Origin: Ornithinimicrobium sufpigmenti
GTDB lineage: Bacteria > Actinomycetota > Actinomycetes > Actinomycetales > Dermatophilaceae
NCBI RefSeq assembly: GCF_004322775.1
Contig: NZ_CP036403.1
Location: 434,001 to 498,000, forward strand
Length of the DNA: 64,000 nt
Reading direction: 5' to 3'
Positions 55,844 through 64,000 of the stretch are shown one piece after another. A program made the position numbers and the translations under genes. Position 1 is the first letter of the stretch. The number at the start of each line of letters is the position of its first letter. The notes under the pieces are model-generated. The model made no database searches. It worked only from the letters and a program-made list of their open reading frames with translations, and was not told the origin of the DNA.

Positions 55844-57085
55844 GTGGACCTGCTCGACGTCGGACGCATCGTGCTGGGCATGGTCCTGCTCGTCGGGGGT
55901 GCCGAGCTGCTGGTGCGGGGAGCAGCCTCGCTGGCGACCCGGGCCGGGTTGTCCTCGTTGGTGGTGGGGCTGACCGTCGTCGCGGCGGCGACGTCGACAC
56001 CGGAGCTGGCGGTCACGCTCGGTGCCGTCCTGGACGGGGAGACCGGGCTGGCCATCGGCAATGTGGTGGGGTCGAACATCGCCAACATCCTGCTCATCCT
56101 GGGCGTCTCGGCCCTCGTCGCCCCCCTGGTGGTGCGGCGGGTGCTGGTCCGGATGGACGTCCCTGTCCTGGTCGGCCTGTCGGTCCTCACCCTCGTCTTC
56201 GCCCTGGACGGGCGGATCAGCCGGCTGGAGGGCGTGATCCTGGTCGTCCTGCTCGCCCTCCACACCGGGCTCGCCGTCTGGCTCAGCCGCCGGGATGGGG
56301 ACGGGCAGCCCGACGGGGGCAAGGACGCCCCTGGCCGGGAGTCCTCGGTGGAGCGCACCGCTGGGAAGTCGACCCAGGGGCAGGGGGCGACCGCCACCAC
56401 GCCCCGAGGCTCGGCCAGGGGCCCCTGGCAGGTGATGCTGGCCGCATACCGCAGCCCGGGCGTGCTCGTCTCGGTCCTGCTGGTGGCTGCCGGGGTCGGG
56501 CTGCTCGTGCTCGGGTCCCGCGTCCTGGTCACCGGCGCGGTGAACATCGCGTCGGCCGTGGGGGTGAGCGGCCTGGTCATCGGGCTCACGGTGGTGGCCA
56601 TAGGAACCTCCCTCCCGGAGCTGGCGACCTCGGTCATCGCGACCCTTCGGGGCGAGCGGGACCTCGCCGTCGGCAACATCGTGGGCAGCTGCATCTTCAA
56701 CCTCGGTCTGGTGCTCGGCCTGCCGGCTGTCCTCGCCCCGGGCGGTGGTCTGGAGATCCCGGCCCCGGCGATCGCGCTGGACATCCCGCTGATGATCGCC
56801 GCGGCCGTGGCCCTCCTCCCGGTGGCGTTCACCGGGTACCGGGTCGGCCGGCGCGAGGGGGCGCTCTTCGTGGCCCTGTACGCCGCCTACGTCGGCTTCC
56901 TCGTCCTCAACGCGACGCAGCACCAGGCGCTCGAGGGTTTCACCACGGTCATGGTCGTGCTCGTCCTGCCGCTCGTGCTGCTCACCCTGGTCGGGACGGT
57001 GGCCTACGACCTCGGCCGGCGCCGGGAGCGCAACCTGGGCTCTGCCGATCCCGACGAGGAGGTCGACCGCGTCTGGCGCAGCTGA
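55844..57085 (+). CDS. Calcium/sodium antiporter (CaCA family)
   Basis: A 413-residue membrane antiporter with two inverted halves of five segments. The alpha-repeats, AAATSTPELAVTLGA with GNVVGSNIANILLILG and AIGTSLPELATSVIA with GNIVGSCIFNLGLVLG, hold the Glu and Asn/Cys that bind the cation. The second repeat has Cys where Asn is usual (GSN to GSC). Between the halves is a charged loop of about 60 residues (residues 145-205). It exchanges Ca2+ for Na+ or H+. GTG at 55844 follows TAGGGT by eight bases. Confidence 0.93.
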   Translation: MDLLDVGRIVLGMVLLVGGAELLVRGAASLATRAGLSSLVVGLTVVAAATSTPELAVTLGAVLDGETGLAIGNVVGSNIANILLILGVSALVAPLVVRRVLVRMDVPVLVGLSVLTLVFALDGRISRLEGVILVVLLALHTGLAVWLSRRDGDGQPDGGKDAPGRESSVERTAGKSTQGQGATATTPRGSARGPWQVMLAAYRSPGVLVSVLLVAAGVGLLVLGSRVLVTGAVNIASAVGVSGLVIGLTVVAIGTSLPELATSVIATLRGERDLAVGNIVGSCIFNLGLVLGLPAVLAPGGGLEIPAPAIALDIPLMIAAAVALLPVAFTGYRVGRREGALFVALYAAYVGFLVLNATQHQALEGFTTVMVVLVLPLVLLTLVGTVAYDLGRRRERNLGSADPDEEVDRVWRS

Positions 57086-57140
57086 CGGTGATGTCGTTTT
57101 CCTGCTAGACGTGCGGTCGTCCGGGGCGCAGGATGGAGAG

Positions 57141-58808
57141 GTGACCGGCCGCATGCACCTCGACCACGACCGCTGCTCCGCGGTCGTGCGCAGCAAGGAC
57201 CCCCGGTACGACGGGTGGTTCGTCACCGGGGTGCTGTCGACGAGGATCTACTGCCGGCCCAGCTGCCCCGCCATCACTCCCCGGGTGCGCAACATGCGCT
57301 TCTACCCCAGCGCGGCCGCCGCCCAGGCGGACGGCTTCCGCGCCTGCCGCAGGTGCCTGCCCGACGCCACCCCCGGGTCGCCCGACTGGCACGTGCGCGG
57401 GGATGTCGTCGCCCGCGCCGTGCGGCTGCTGTCCGACGGCGTCGTCGACCGCGAGGGCGTCGGCGGCCTCGCGCGCCGTCTCGGCTACTCCACCCGTCAG
57501 CTGGAGCGCCTGCTGCGGGCCGAGCTGGGCGCCGGACCCCTGGCGCTGGCCCGGGCGCAGCGCGCCCAGACCGCTCGCCTGCTCGTGGAGGGGAGCACGC
57601 TGACCATGGCCGAGGTGGCGCTCGCCGCCGGCTTCTCCAGCATCCGCTCCTTCAACGACACCGTGCGCAGTGTGTATGCCGCCACCCCGACCGAGCTGCG
57701 CACGGCCGCCCGTCGACGCGGGCGGGTCCCGGAAGGCCGTGACGTCCGGGCCGGTCGGGCGCCGGGACCGGGAGGCGAGGCCCCTGTGACGATCGCGCTG
57801 CGGCTGCCCTTCCGGGCGCCGCTGCACGCGCCCAGCCTGTTCGGGCACCTCGCCGCCACGGCGGCCCCGGGCGTCGAGAGCTGGGCCGACGGTGCCCTGG
57901 CCCGGAGTTTGCGCCTCCCGGGCGGCCCGGGCGTCGTGGTGCTGCGGTCACCGGGTGCGGGCGACCGGCACGTCGAGGCGACCGTGCGGCTCTCGGACGT
58001 CGCCGACCTGGCCACCGCGATCGGGCGCTGCCGGCGACTGCTCGACCTGGACGCCGACCCGGAGGCCGTCGACGAGCATCTGGGCGCCGACCCGGCCCTG
58101 GCCCCCTTGGTGAGCTCGACGCCCGGGGTCCGGTTGCCGGGCGCGGTCGACGGGGCGGAGATGGCCCTGCGCGCGGTGCTGGGCCAGCAGGTGTCCACCG
58201 CGGCCGCAGCCACCCAGACCGGGCGCCTGGCGCGGTCTCTGGGGACCCCGCTGCCGGAGGCGTTCTGTGCGGTCGGTGCGGCCAGTTCGGCTGCGGCCGA
58301 CGAGGTCCCGGACGGACCGACGTACGTCTTCCCCGAGCCGCAGGTCGTGGCGCAGGCGCCGGACGAGCTGCTGCCGGGGATGCCCGCGACCAGACGCCGC
58401 ACCCTGCGGGCCGTGGCGGCCGCGCTGGCCGACGGCGCCGTCGACCTCGGCCCAGGCAGCGACCGGCGCGCCGCCGCGGAGCAGCTGCTGGCCCTGCCCG
58501 GCGTCGGCCCCTGGACGGCACAGATCGTCCTGCTCCGGGGGCTCGGCGACCCGGACGCGTTCCCCGCCTCGGACCTCGGGGTCCGCATCGCCGCGGCGGC
58601 GGCCGGGCTACCGGCTGACGCCCGCGCGCTGGGCCTGGTCGCCGACCGCTGGCGGCCGTGGCGTTCCTACGCCGCCGCCCTGCTCTGGGCCTCCACCGAC
58701 CACGCGGCCGCCCGCCTGCCCGGCACGGCACGACCCGCTCGGCCCCACCGCACCGCTCGAGATCACGGCCGCAACCGAACCACCCGCACGCCCCAGGAGA
58801 CGCGATGA
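57141..58808 (+). CDS. AdaA-AlkA fusion: alkylation-repair regulator and glycosylase
   Basis: A 555-residue protein with three parts. Residues 1-75 are the Ada N-terminal domain ([28 protein letters not shown] and CRRC supply the four Cys around zinc, of which the first accepts methyl groups from phosphotriesters). Residues 85-185 are an AraC DNA-binding domain. The rest is an AlkA glycosylase with [27 protein letters not shown] and the catalytic Asp in FPASDLGVR. It senses and repairs alkylation damage. GTG at 57141 is preceded by CAGGAT; ATG at 57153 is an alternative. The stop overlaps ogt. Confidence 0.93.
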   Translation: MTGRMHLDHDRCSAVVRSKDPRYDGWFVTGVLSTRIYCRPSCPAITPRVRNMRFYPSAAAAQADGFRACRRCLPDATPGSPDWHVRGDVVARAVRLLSDGVVDREGVGGLARRLGYSTRQLERLLRAELGAGPLALARAQRAQTARLLVEGSTLTMAEVALAAGFSSIRSFNDTVRSVYAATPTELRTAARRRGRVPEGRDVRAGRAPGPGGEAPVTIALRLPFRAPLHAPSLFGHLAATAAPGVESWADGALARSLRLPGGPGVVVLRSPGAGDRHVEATVRLSDVADLATAIGRCRRLLDLDADPEAVDEHLGADPALAPLVSSTPGVRLPGAVDGAEMALRAVLGQQVSTAAAATQTGRLARSLGTPLPEAFCAVGAASSAAADEVPDGPTYVFPEPQVVAQAPDELLPGMPATRRRTLRAVAAALADGAVDLGPGSDRRAAAEQLLALPGVGPWTAQIVLLRGLGDPDAFPASDLGVRIAAAAAGLPADARALGLVADRWRPWRSYAAALLWASTDHAAARLPGTARPARPHRTARDHGRNRTTRTPQETR

Positions 58809-59323
58809 CGCCCCATACCCAGCACCTGTTCCTGCGCGACGGCGACTCCCCGGTGGGCGCCCTCCGGCTGGCCACCGACGGGCAGCACCTCACCGCCGTC
58901 TACTTCGACGAGCACCGCCACGCGCCGGAGGACCTCGGCGAGGAGGTCCCCGAGGACCAGGCCCCGCCCGTCCTGCAGGAGGCGGCCCGCCAGCTGCGGG
59001 AGTACTTCGCCGGCACCCGCACCGACTTCGACCTGCCGCTGTCCGCCCGCGGCACCGACTTCCAGCGGCGGGTCTGGGAGGCACTGGCCACGATCCCCTA
59101 CGGCTCCACCTGGTCCTACCGGCAGCTCGCTGACGCGGTCGGCAGCTCGGGGGCCGCCCGCGCGGTCGGGATGGCCAACGGACGCAACCCCATCTCGATC
59201 GTCGTCCCCTGCCACCGGGTCGTCGGGGCCAGCGGCGCGATCACCGGGTACGGGGGAGGCGTGGAGCGCAAGCAGGTGCTGCTCGACCTCGAGCGGAGGG
59301 TGGCCGGCGACACGCTCTGGTGA
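58805..59323 (+). CDS. ogt: Methylated-DNA:protein-cysteine methyltransferase
   Basis: A 172-residue suicide enzyme that removes O6-methyl groups from guanine. [20 protein letters not shown] contains the acceptor Cys, and [21 protein letters not shown] and GMANGRNP complete the DNA-binding and active-site regions. ATG at 58805 overlaps the stop of the Ada-AlkA gene and follows AGGAG, so both repair activities are made together and probably self-induced by methylated Ada. It supplies the domain missing from the neighbouring fusion. Confidence 0.96.
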   Translation: MTPHTQHLFLRDGDSPVGALRLATDGQHLTAVYFDEHRHAPEDLGEEVPEDQAPPVLQEAARQLREYFAGTRTDFDLPLSARGTDFQRRVWEALATIPYGSTWSYRQLADAVGSSGAARAVGMANGRNPISIVVPCHRVVGASGAITGYGGGVERKQVLLDLERRVAGDTLW

Positions 59324-59405
59324 GCCAGACCGGCGGAGCGGCCACGGTGCGCGTCCTCCTGGCTCCGCTTTGGGGGCCCGGTGCGGCCCCGACTACCCTG
59401 GGAGG

Positions 59406-60923
59406 GTGACCGGTCCCCGAAGCGATGCCCTCCCCGACGCCGCCGCCGACGCAGAGCTGCCCGAGCAGATCCGCGTCCGCAAGGGCAAGCGGGCAGCCAT
59501 GCTGGAGGCCGGGATCGACCCCTACCCGGTGCAGGTGCCGGTCACCCATACCCTGGCGCAGGTCCGTGAGGCGTGGGGCGGCCTGGAGGCGGGGGAGGAG
59601 ACCCAGGAGCTGGTCGGTGTGGCCGGCCGCGTGGTCTTCGTCCGCAATACCGGCAAGCTGGCCTTCGCCACGCTGCAGGCCGGTGACGGCACCCGCCTGC
59701 AGGCGATGCTCTCGCTGGCGGAGATCGGGGAGCAGGCGCTGGAGCGGTGGAAGGCGTGGGTGGACCTCGGGGACCACGTCTTCGTGCACGGGCGGGTGAT
59801 CAGCTCCAGGCGCGGTGAGCTGTCGGTCATGGCCGACGAGTGGCGGATGGCGGCCAAGGCGCTGCGTCCCCTGCCGGTCCTGCACAAGGAGCAGTCCGAG
59901 GAGCAGCGGGTGCGCCAGCGCTACGTCGACCTGATCGTGCGGGAGGAGGCCCGGCAGATGGTCCTGGACCGGGCAGCCGCGACGCGGGCGGTGCGCCGGG
60001 TCCTCGAGGACGAGGGGTATGTCGAGCTCGAGACCCCGACGTTGCAGCTCGTGCACGGCGGGGCTAATGCCCGGCCCTTCCGTACCCACCTGAATGCCTT
60101 CGACCTGCCGATGACGTTGCGTATCGCGCTCGAGCTGCACCTCAAGCGCGCGGTGGTCGGGGGAATCGAGCGGGTCTACGAGATCGGGCGGATCTTCCGC
60201 AACGAGGGCATCGACTCCACCCACTCACCGGAATTCACCATGCTGGAGGCCTACCAGGCCTACGGCGACCAGCGCACCGTCGCCGATCTCACCCGGCGGA
60301 TGATTCTCGCGGCGGCGGAGGCGCTCGGAAAGGGCACGCGGATCGAAACGCCCGTCGGCGTGGTGGAGCTTCGCGAGGAATGGCGGTGGCTGCCGTTCTA
60401 CGAAGGCCTTTCCGAGGCGGTGGGCCAGCAGGTATCGGTGGGCAGTTCTCGCGAGGAACTCGCGGCCTTGGCCGAGCGGCACGACATTCCTGTCCAGCCC
60501 GGATGGGGCGCGGACAAGATCGCGCTGGAGATCTTCGGCGACGTCGTCGAGCCGACGCTGATTCAGCCCACCTTCGTCTGTGACTATCCCGCGCTCGCCC
60601 AGCCCCTGGCCCGGCCCCACCCGGAGCGGCCGGGCCTCATCGAGGCGTGGGACCTGGTCATCGGCGGCGTGGAGCGCGCGACCGGCTTCACCGAGCTCAT
60701 CGACCCCGAGGTGCAGCGCCAGCGGCTGACCGAGCAGTCCCTGCTGGCGGCAGGTGGTGACCCCGAGGCGATGCAGCTGGACGAGGACTTCCTCCGCGCG
60801 CTCGAGTATGCGGCACCGCCGATGGGCGGCCTGGGGATGGGACTGGACCGCGTGCTCATGCTGCTCACCGGCACCGGGATCCGCGAGACGATCCTCTTTC
60901 CGTTCCTGAAGCCGGAGGCGTGA
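59406..60923 (+). CDS. lysS: Lysyl-tRNA synthetase (class II)
   Basis: A 505-residue enzyme charging tRNA-Lys. The anticodon-binding OB domain (VGVAGRVVFVRNTGKLAFAT, FVHGRVISS) precedes the catalytic domain with motif 2 IGRIFRNEGIDSTHSPEFTM and motif 3 GLGMGLDRVLMLLTG. HSPEFT is the variant seen in mycobacterial LysS (Rv3598c). GTG at 59406 follows TACCCT (59394-59399) by six bases. From about 60060 to 60590 the codons change: ATT, GAA, GGA and CTT become common although they are rare before and after, suggesting recombination with a foreign copy or a local bias. Confidence 0.95.
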   Translation: MTGPRSDALPDAAADAELPEQIRVRKGKRAAMLEAGIDPYPVQVPVTHTLAQVREAWGGLEAGEETQELVGVAGRVVFVRNTGKLAFATLQAGDGTRLQAMLSLAEIGEQALERWKAWVDLGDHVFVHGRVISSRRGELSVMADEWRMAAKALRPLPVLHKEQSEEQRVRQRYVDLIVREEARQMVLDRAAATRAVRRVLEDEGYVELETPTLQLVHGGANARPFRTHLNAFDLPMTLRIALELHLKRAVVGGIERVYEIGRIFRNEGIDSTHSPEFTMLEAYQAYGDQRTVADLTRRMILAAAEALGKGTRIETPVGVVELREEWRWLPFYEGLSEAVGQQVSVGSSREELAALAERHDIPVQPGWGADKIALEIFGDVVEPTLIQPTFVCDYPALAQPLARPHPERPGLIEAWDLVIGGVERATGFTELIDPEVQRQRLTEQSLLAAGGDPEAMQLDEDFLRALEYAAPPMGGLGMGLDRVLMLLTGTGIRETILFPFLKPEA

Positions 60924-61102
60924 TGTCGGAGCTGCTCCACGAGGGGTGGATGATCCTGGCGGCCCTGCTGCCCTCCATCGGACTCCTTTATCTATTCTTC
61001 GTCATCGTCAAGCACATGATCGAGGGTGACCGGCGCGAACGCGCCGCGCAGCGCGAGCTCGACCGGCTGGAGAGCGCGCCGGAGGATACGGCGCCTCGCT
61101 GA
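60923..61102 (+). CDS. Small single-TM protein between lysS and lsr2
   Basis: A 59-residue protein: MSELLHEGW, one membrane segment (about residues 10-30, ILAALLPSIGLLYLFFVIVK) and a basic then acidic tail HMIEGDRRERAAQRELDRLE. It starts in the TGATG overlap with the lysS stop. The function is unknown. Genes of this shape lie between lysS and lsr2 in related actinobacteria, so it is probably real. Confidence 0.72.
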   Translation: MSELLHEGWMILAALLPSIGLLYLFFVIVKHMIEGDRRERAAQRELDRLESAPEDTAPR

Positions 61103-61270
61103 ACCTCGGCTGAAGATATCTGCGCTGCAGAGGGCGGATTGTGCCGGTGGAGAAATGTGGGCCGGAAAAGGCGTTGCAGGGAGTTGCCGTGAATGCAACG
61201 GTATGCGCTACTGTGATCACGCCTGTCGGTCACCCGGCAGAATCAATCCCACCTCCCAAGGAGATAACGA

Positions 61271-61603
61271 ATGGCACAGCGCGTCCAGGTGATCCTCGTC
61301 GACGATGTCAGCGGCGGTGACGCCACCGAGACCGTCGAGTTCGCGCTCGACGGTGTGACCTATGAGATCGACCTCAACGACGAGAACGCCACGCGGCTAC
61401 GTGAGGACCTCGCTCCCTGGATCGGTCAGGCCCGTCGCTCCGGCGGCCGCCGGCAGACCCGCCGCCGTGGTTCCTCGGCCTCCGCCGGTCCGAGCGAGGA
61501 CCTGAGCAAGATCCGCGAGTGGGGGCGCGAGAACGGCTTCAAGGTCAGCTCCCGGGGCCGCGTGTCCCAGGAGCTGCGCGACGCCTACGCCGCCGCGCAC
61601 TGA
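61271..61603 (+). CDS. lsr2: Lsr2 nucleoid-associated protein
   Basis: A 110-residue H-NS-like protein that silences A/T-rich, often foreign genes. The N-terminal dimerisation domain is MAQRVQVILVDDVSGGDATE through FALDGVTYEIDL, and the C-terminal DNA-binding domain has IREWGRENGFKVSSRGRVSQ, where RGR inserts in the minor groove. ATG at 61271 follows AAGGAG. The 168 bases upstream are A/T-rich, with TACTGT (61209-61214) as a likely -10 and a GTTGC...GCAAC inverted repeat, fitting self-binding of Lsr2 at its own promoter. It matches Rv3597c. Confidence 0.97.
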   Translation: MAQRVQVILVDDVSGGDATETVEFALDGVTYEIDLNDENATRLREDLAPWIGQARRSGGRRQTRRRGSSASAGPSEDLSKIREWGRENGFKVSSRGRVSQELRDAYAAAH

Positions 61604-61627
61604 CCTCTGACCCTCGGTCGTCGACTT

Positions 61628-61659
61628 CCGAGCCCGGGCTGCCCTGCGGGGCGGCTCGG
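61628..61659. terminator. Hairpin between lsr2 and ligD polymerase gene
   Basis: CCGAGCC (61628-61634) pairs with GGCTCGG (61653-61659), with more G/C pairing inside. It lies between convergent genes and is followed by GTTCGCCCG. Confidence 0.65.
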
Positions 61660-61692
61660 GTTCGCCCGTCCCCGGCCTCCGCGGGACCGGAG

Positions 61693-62541
61693 CTAGACCT
61701 CGTCCAGCGCGACCTGTGTCAGCTCGACCTCGCCGGCCGCCGCCGCCTCGACCTCGTCCCACGCCCGGGGCAGCGCCACCTGGGGGCGCTCCCGGCCACG
61801 CAGTGACCAGGGACAGATCGTCGTCTTGGCACCGTTGTTCTGGCTCCAGTCCAGAAAGATGCGGCCGGGCCGGACCGACTTGGCCATCTTGGCCGTGACC
61901 AGGTCCGGGTGCTCAGAGGCCAGCTCCTCGCCCAGGGCCTTGGCGACGGCGCTGACCTCGTCGGAGGTGCGGGTGCCCTCCAGGTCGGCGTAGAGCTGCA
62001 TCCCCTTGGACCCGCTGGTCACCGGCCGGGTCTCCAGCCCGACGGCCTCCAGCTGTTCACGCACCATGAGCGCGACCCGGGCGCACTCCGCCAGGCCCGT
62101 CCCCGGCCCGGGGTCCAGGTCGACCACGAGCCGGTCCGGCAGCAGCGGCCCGCCCTGCTCGTCCACCCGCCACTGCGGGACGTGCAGCTCCAGGCTGCCC
62201 AGGTTCACCAGGTAGACCAGCGCCGCCAGGTCGGTGACCAGCGGGAAGGTCAGGTGCGAGTGGCCCCGCGAGGAACCCGGGGTCGGCACCGTCACCCGCG
62301 GCAGCCAGTCGGGGGCCCCCGACGGCAGGTTCTTCTCGAAGAAGTGCGCCTTCTCCACCCCTTCGGGCCAGCGGATCCGGGTGACCGGACGCCCTTCCAG
62401 CTCCGGCAGGATCTGCTCGGCATGGGTGACGTAGTAGGTGAGCACCTCCCCTTTGGTGGTGCCGGTCCTGGGGTAGAGGACCTTGTCCAGGTTGGAGACC
62501 TTGAGGGTCCGCCCGGCGACGCTGACGCTCTGGCTGCTCAC
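61693..62541 (-). CDS. ligD: LigD-type polymerase/primase domain protein
   Basis: A 282-residue stand-alone polymerase of the non-homologous end-joining system. NLDKVLYPRTGTTKGEVLTY opens the fold; RLVVDLDPGPGTG carries the catalytic DxD pair; RPVTSGSKGMQLYADL and RIFLDWSQNNGAKTTICPWS are further family motifs. It fills gaps and adds ribonucleotides at breaks. GTG at 62541 overlaps the stop of the ligase gene (GTGA), so both parts are made in equal amounts. In M. tuberculosis they are one LigD protein. Confidence 0.92.
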   Translation of the reverse strand: MSSQSVSVAGRTLKVSNLDKVLYPRTGTTKGEVLTYYVTHAEQILPELEGRPVTRIRWPEGVEKAHFFEKNLPSGAPDWLPRVTVPTPGSSRGHSHLTFPLVTDLAALVYLVNLGSLELHVPQWRVDEQGGPLLPDRLVVDLDPGPGTGLAECARVALMVREQLEAVGLETRPVTSGSKGMQLYADLEGTRTSDEVSAVAKALGEELASEHPDLVTAKMAKSVRPGRIFLDWSQNNGAKTTICPWSLRGRERPQVALPRAWDEVEAAAAGEVELTQVALDEV

Positions 62542-63521
62542 GGCAGCTCCAGCAGGTCAAGGGGCGTGAGGTCCTCGCGCACGCCCTGGAAGCTGGGTTG
62601 GCGCAGCCGGCCCTCGCCGGGGGTGAGCCCGAGCGAGGCGACGTCGATGACCACTCTCGGCTCCAGCCACGTCGAGGCGGTCGCCTCCGCGCGCGGGATC
62701 GCCGTGGTGAAGGGGTATGGCGTGCCCGGCACCTGCGCCAGCCGCTCGGCCAGCACCAGCCCGGCGCGGCCGGCCAGCCCACTTCCCACCCGGCCCGCGT
62801 AGACCAGCTGGAGCCGGCCGGCCTCGTCCCGCAGCGGTCGGCCCTCGGCGTCGACGGCGGGGAGTCCCACGTGCACCGCTCCCAGTCGGGTGGCGGTGCC
62901 GGTCTGCGCCCGCCAGCCACCGATCACGACGCTCATGGTGTCGCGGTGGGGGAACTTCAGCCAGTCGGTGGAGCGCCCACCCTCCAGGTATGGAGCGGCC
63001 CGGCGCTTGCTCACCACGCCTTCCAGCCCCTGGTCCGCCGTCGCCGCGAGCAGCTGGACCCCGTCGTCGTAGACGGGGGAGACGAGCACCCCGGGGACGT
63101 CGTCGAGCAGGTCCTCCAACGCCGCCCGCCGGGCCGACCAGGGCAACCCGGTGAGCTGCATACCGTCCACGCGGAGCAGGTCGAAGGCGATGTAGGTGGC
63201 CGGCCGGGCCGCGGGCAGCTGGGCGGCGGCGGTGACCGAGCTGGTGTGCACCCGCTCCACCACGTGCCCGAACGACGGCCGGCCCCCGACCATCGCGACC
63301 GCCTCGCCGTCCAGGAGCAGGTCCTCCCCGACCTGGGCGATGGCGGCCAGCTCCGGGAAGGCCGCGGCGATGTCCCGGCCGCTGCGGGTCAGCAGGCGCT
63401 GGCCACCGCCGCGCACGTCCGCCAGCAGCCGGATGCCGTCCCACTTGATCTCGTGCGCCCAGCCCCGGCCACCAGGTGGGCCGGTGCGAGGGTCACCAGG
63501 GGTGGCGAGCATGGGGCGCAT
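62538..63521 (-). CDS. ligD: ATP-dependent DNA ligase (LigD ligase domain)
   Basis: A 327-residue ligase. MRPMLATPGDP starts the domain; the nucleotidyl Lys is in HEIKWDGIRLLADV; LLLDGEAVAM, AFDLLRVDG and GLEGVVSKRR are the next motifs; the OB-fold part ends with DLLELP. No phosphoesterase (PE) domain is fused. It seals breaks held by Ku. ATG at 63521 is preceded by CAGGAT at six bases. The opposite start of ku is 18 bases away, and both promoters share one -10 region. Confidence 0.93.
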   Translation of the reverse strand: MRPMLATPGDPRTGPPGGRGWAHEIKWDGIRLLADVRGGGQRLLTRSGRDIAAAFPELAAIAQVGEDLLLDGEAVAMVGGRPSFGHVVERVHTSSVTAAAQLPAARPATYIAFDLLRVDGMQLTGLPWSARRAALEDLLDDVPGVLVSPVYDDGVQLLAATADQGLEGVVSKRRAAPYLEGGRSTDWLKFPHRDTMSVVIGGWRAQTGTATRLGAVHVGLPAVDAEGRPLRDEAGRLQLVYAGRVGSGLAGRAGLVLAERLAQVPGTPYPFTTAIPRAEATASTWLEPRVVIDVASLGLTPGEGRLRQPSFQGVREDLTPLDLLELP

Positions 63522-63526
63522 GGGTC

Positions 63527-63533
63527 CATCCTG
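63527..63533. promoter_or_regulatory. Shared divergent -10 element (ligase / ku)
   Basis: Rightward CATCCT (63527-63532) and leftward CAGGAT (63533-63528) overlap by five pairs, with key A and T shared in mirror image. They lie seven and six bases from GTG and ATG. Only 18 bases separate the two start codons, leaving no room for leader sequences. Confidence 0.6.
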
Positions 63534-63539
63534 GGGGGC

Positions 63540-64000
63540 GTGAGAGCGATCTGGAAGGGTGCCGTGTCGTTCGGGCTGGTCAACGTGCCCGTGCGGCTCT
63601 ACTCCGCGACCGAGAACCACGACCTGAGCTTCCGTCAGGTGCGGGCCTCGGACGGCAGCCGCATCCGCTACAAGCGGGTGGCGCAGGCCGACGGCGAGGA
63701 GGTCGCCTACAAGGACATCGCGAAGGCCTACGAGACCGACGACGGCAAGACGGTGGTCCTCACCGACGAGGACCTGGCCAGCCTGCCCAACCGCAGCAGC
63801 AAGGAGATCAGCGTCGACCGGTTCGTTCCCGCGGACCAGATCGACCCCATCCTCTACGACAAGGCCTACTTCCTGGAGCCGGACGCGATGGGCGCCAAGG
63901 CCTACGGCCTGCTGCGGGAGGCCCTCCGCGAGACCGACCGCGTGGCCGTGGTGACGGTCTCGGTGCGGACGCGGATGACGATGGCGGTGCTGCGGGTCAT
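63540..64000 (+). CDS. ku: Ku protein, 3' end outside the window
   Basis: The first 153 residues are visible. GAVSFGLVNVPVRLYSATE, FLEPDAMGAKAYGLLREAL and VVTVSVRTRMTMAVLRV are typical of bacterial Ku, the homodimer that binds broken DNA ends and recruits LigD. The GTG at 63540 gives the usual start. It is divergent from the ligase and polymerase genes, so the NHEJ module is complete in this locus. Confidence 0.96.
   Translation, partial: MRAIWKGAVSFGLVNVPVRLYSATENHDLSFRQVRASDGSRIRYKRVAQADGEEVAYKDIAKAYETDDGKTVVLTDEDLASLPNRSSKEISVDRFVPADQIDPILYDKAYFLEPDAMGAKAYGLLREALRETDRVAVVTVSVRTRMTMAVLRV

Overview
The window is a GC-rich chromosomal segment from an actinobacterium, most likely a member of the Micrococcales close to the Intrasporangiaceae/Ornithinimicrobiaceae; the family is an inference from gene content, not proven. 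Evidence includes many GTG starts, G/C-ending codons, Lsr2, a 6C small RNA, a tad pilus cluster with DUF4244, a GlxR-like Crp, DUF3180 after folK, and a gene order that follows Mycobacterium tuberculosis from about Rv3682/Rv3676 (ponA2, crp) to Rv3597c (lsr2). No prophage, integrase, transposase or CRISPR array is visible. I read it as core chromosome with accessory blocks inserted between conserved anchors.

Left part (1-16.4 kb): a class A penicillin-binding protein runs off the left edge. An alpha/beta hydrolase, a DUF4177-RidA-NUDIX-MBL group, a three-gene sugar ABC importer without ATPase, crp, nth, a CoA-type NUDIX and a holin-family membrane protein follow. A degenerate Fic protein is flanked by a candidate Ms1-like RNA (minus strand) and a clear 6C RNA (plus strand). 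The tad cluster (tadA, tadB, tadC, DUF4244 pilin-like, two TadE-like) comes next.

Middle part (16.4-41 kb): a membrane protein, a MrfA/SftH-type helicase, the proton-pumping pyrophosphatase hppA, a double GNAT, a methyltransferase, a lipoprotein, topA, DoxX, a transsulfuration-type PLP enzyme, three regulators (OmpR-type winged helix, Lrp, MerR-TipAS), tmk-holB, an exported alpha/beta hydrolase, tRNA-Thr(CGT), a self-regulated ABC exporter operon and a DUF3352 protein.

Right part (41-64 kb): ppa, dacB, a zinc metalloprotease, tilS-hpt-ftsH-folE-folP-folB/folK-DUF3180 (tRNA modification, purine salvage, proteolysis and folate), small VOC and methyltransferase genes, a MidA-type methyltransferase paired with an orphan NuoD-like protein, a Ca2+/cation antiporter, an Ada-AlkA fusion with Ogt, lysS, a small membrane protein, lsr2, and an NHEJ module (ku diverging from separate LigD ligase and polymerase genes) that runs off the right edge.

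The most interesting signals are these: a 22-bp tandem repeat family present in three arrays, one of them read in frame through tilS; an orphan NuoD with the quinone-site tyrosine replaced by tryptophan, next to a relative of the methyltransferase that modifies mitochondrial NuoD; two very short divergent promoters (18-19 bp between start codons) in which opposing -10 boxes share the same base pairs; a probable Ms1-type RNA; and a pervasive leaderless-promoter layout (TANNNT then 6-8 bases then ATG/GTG).
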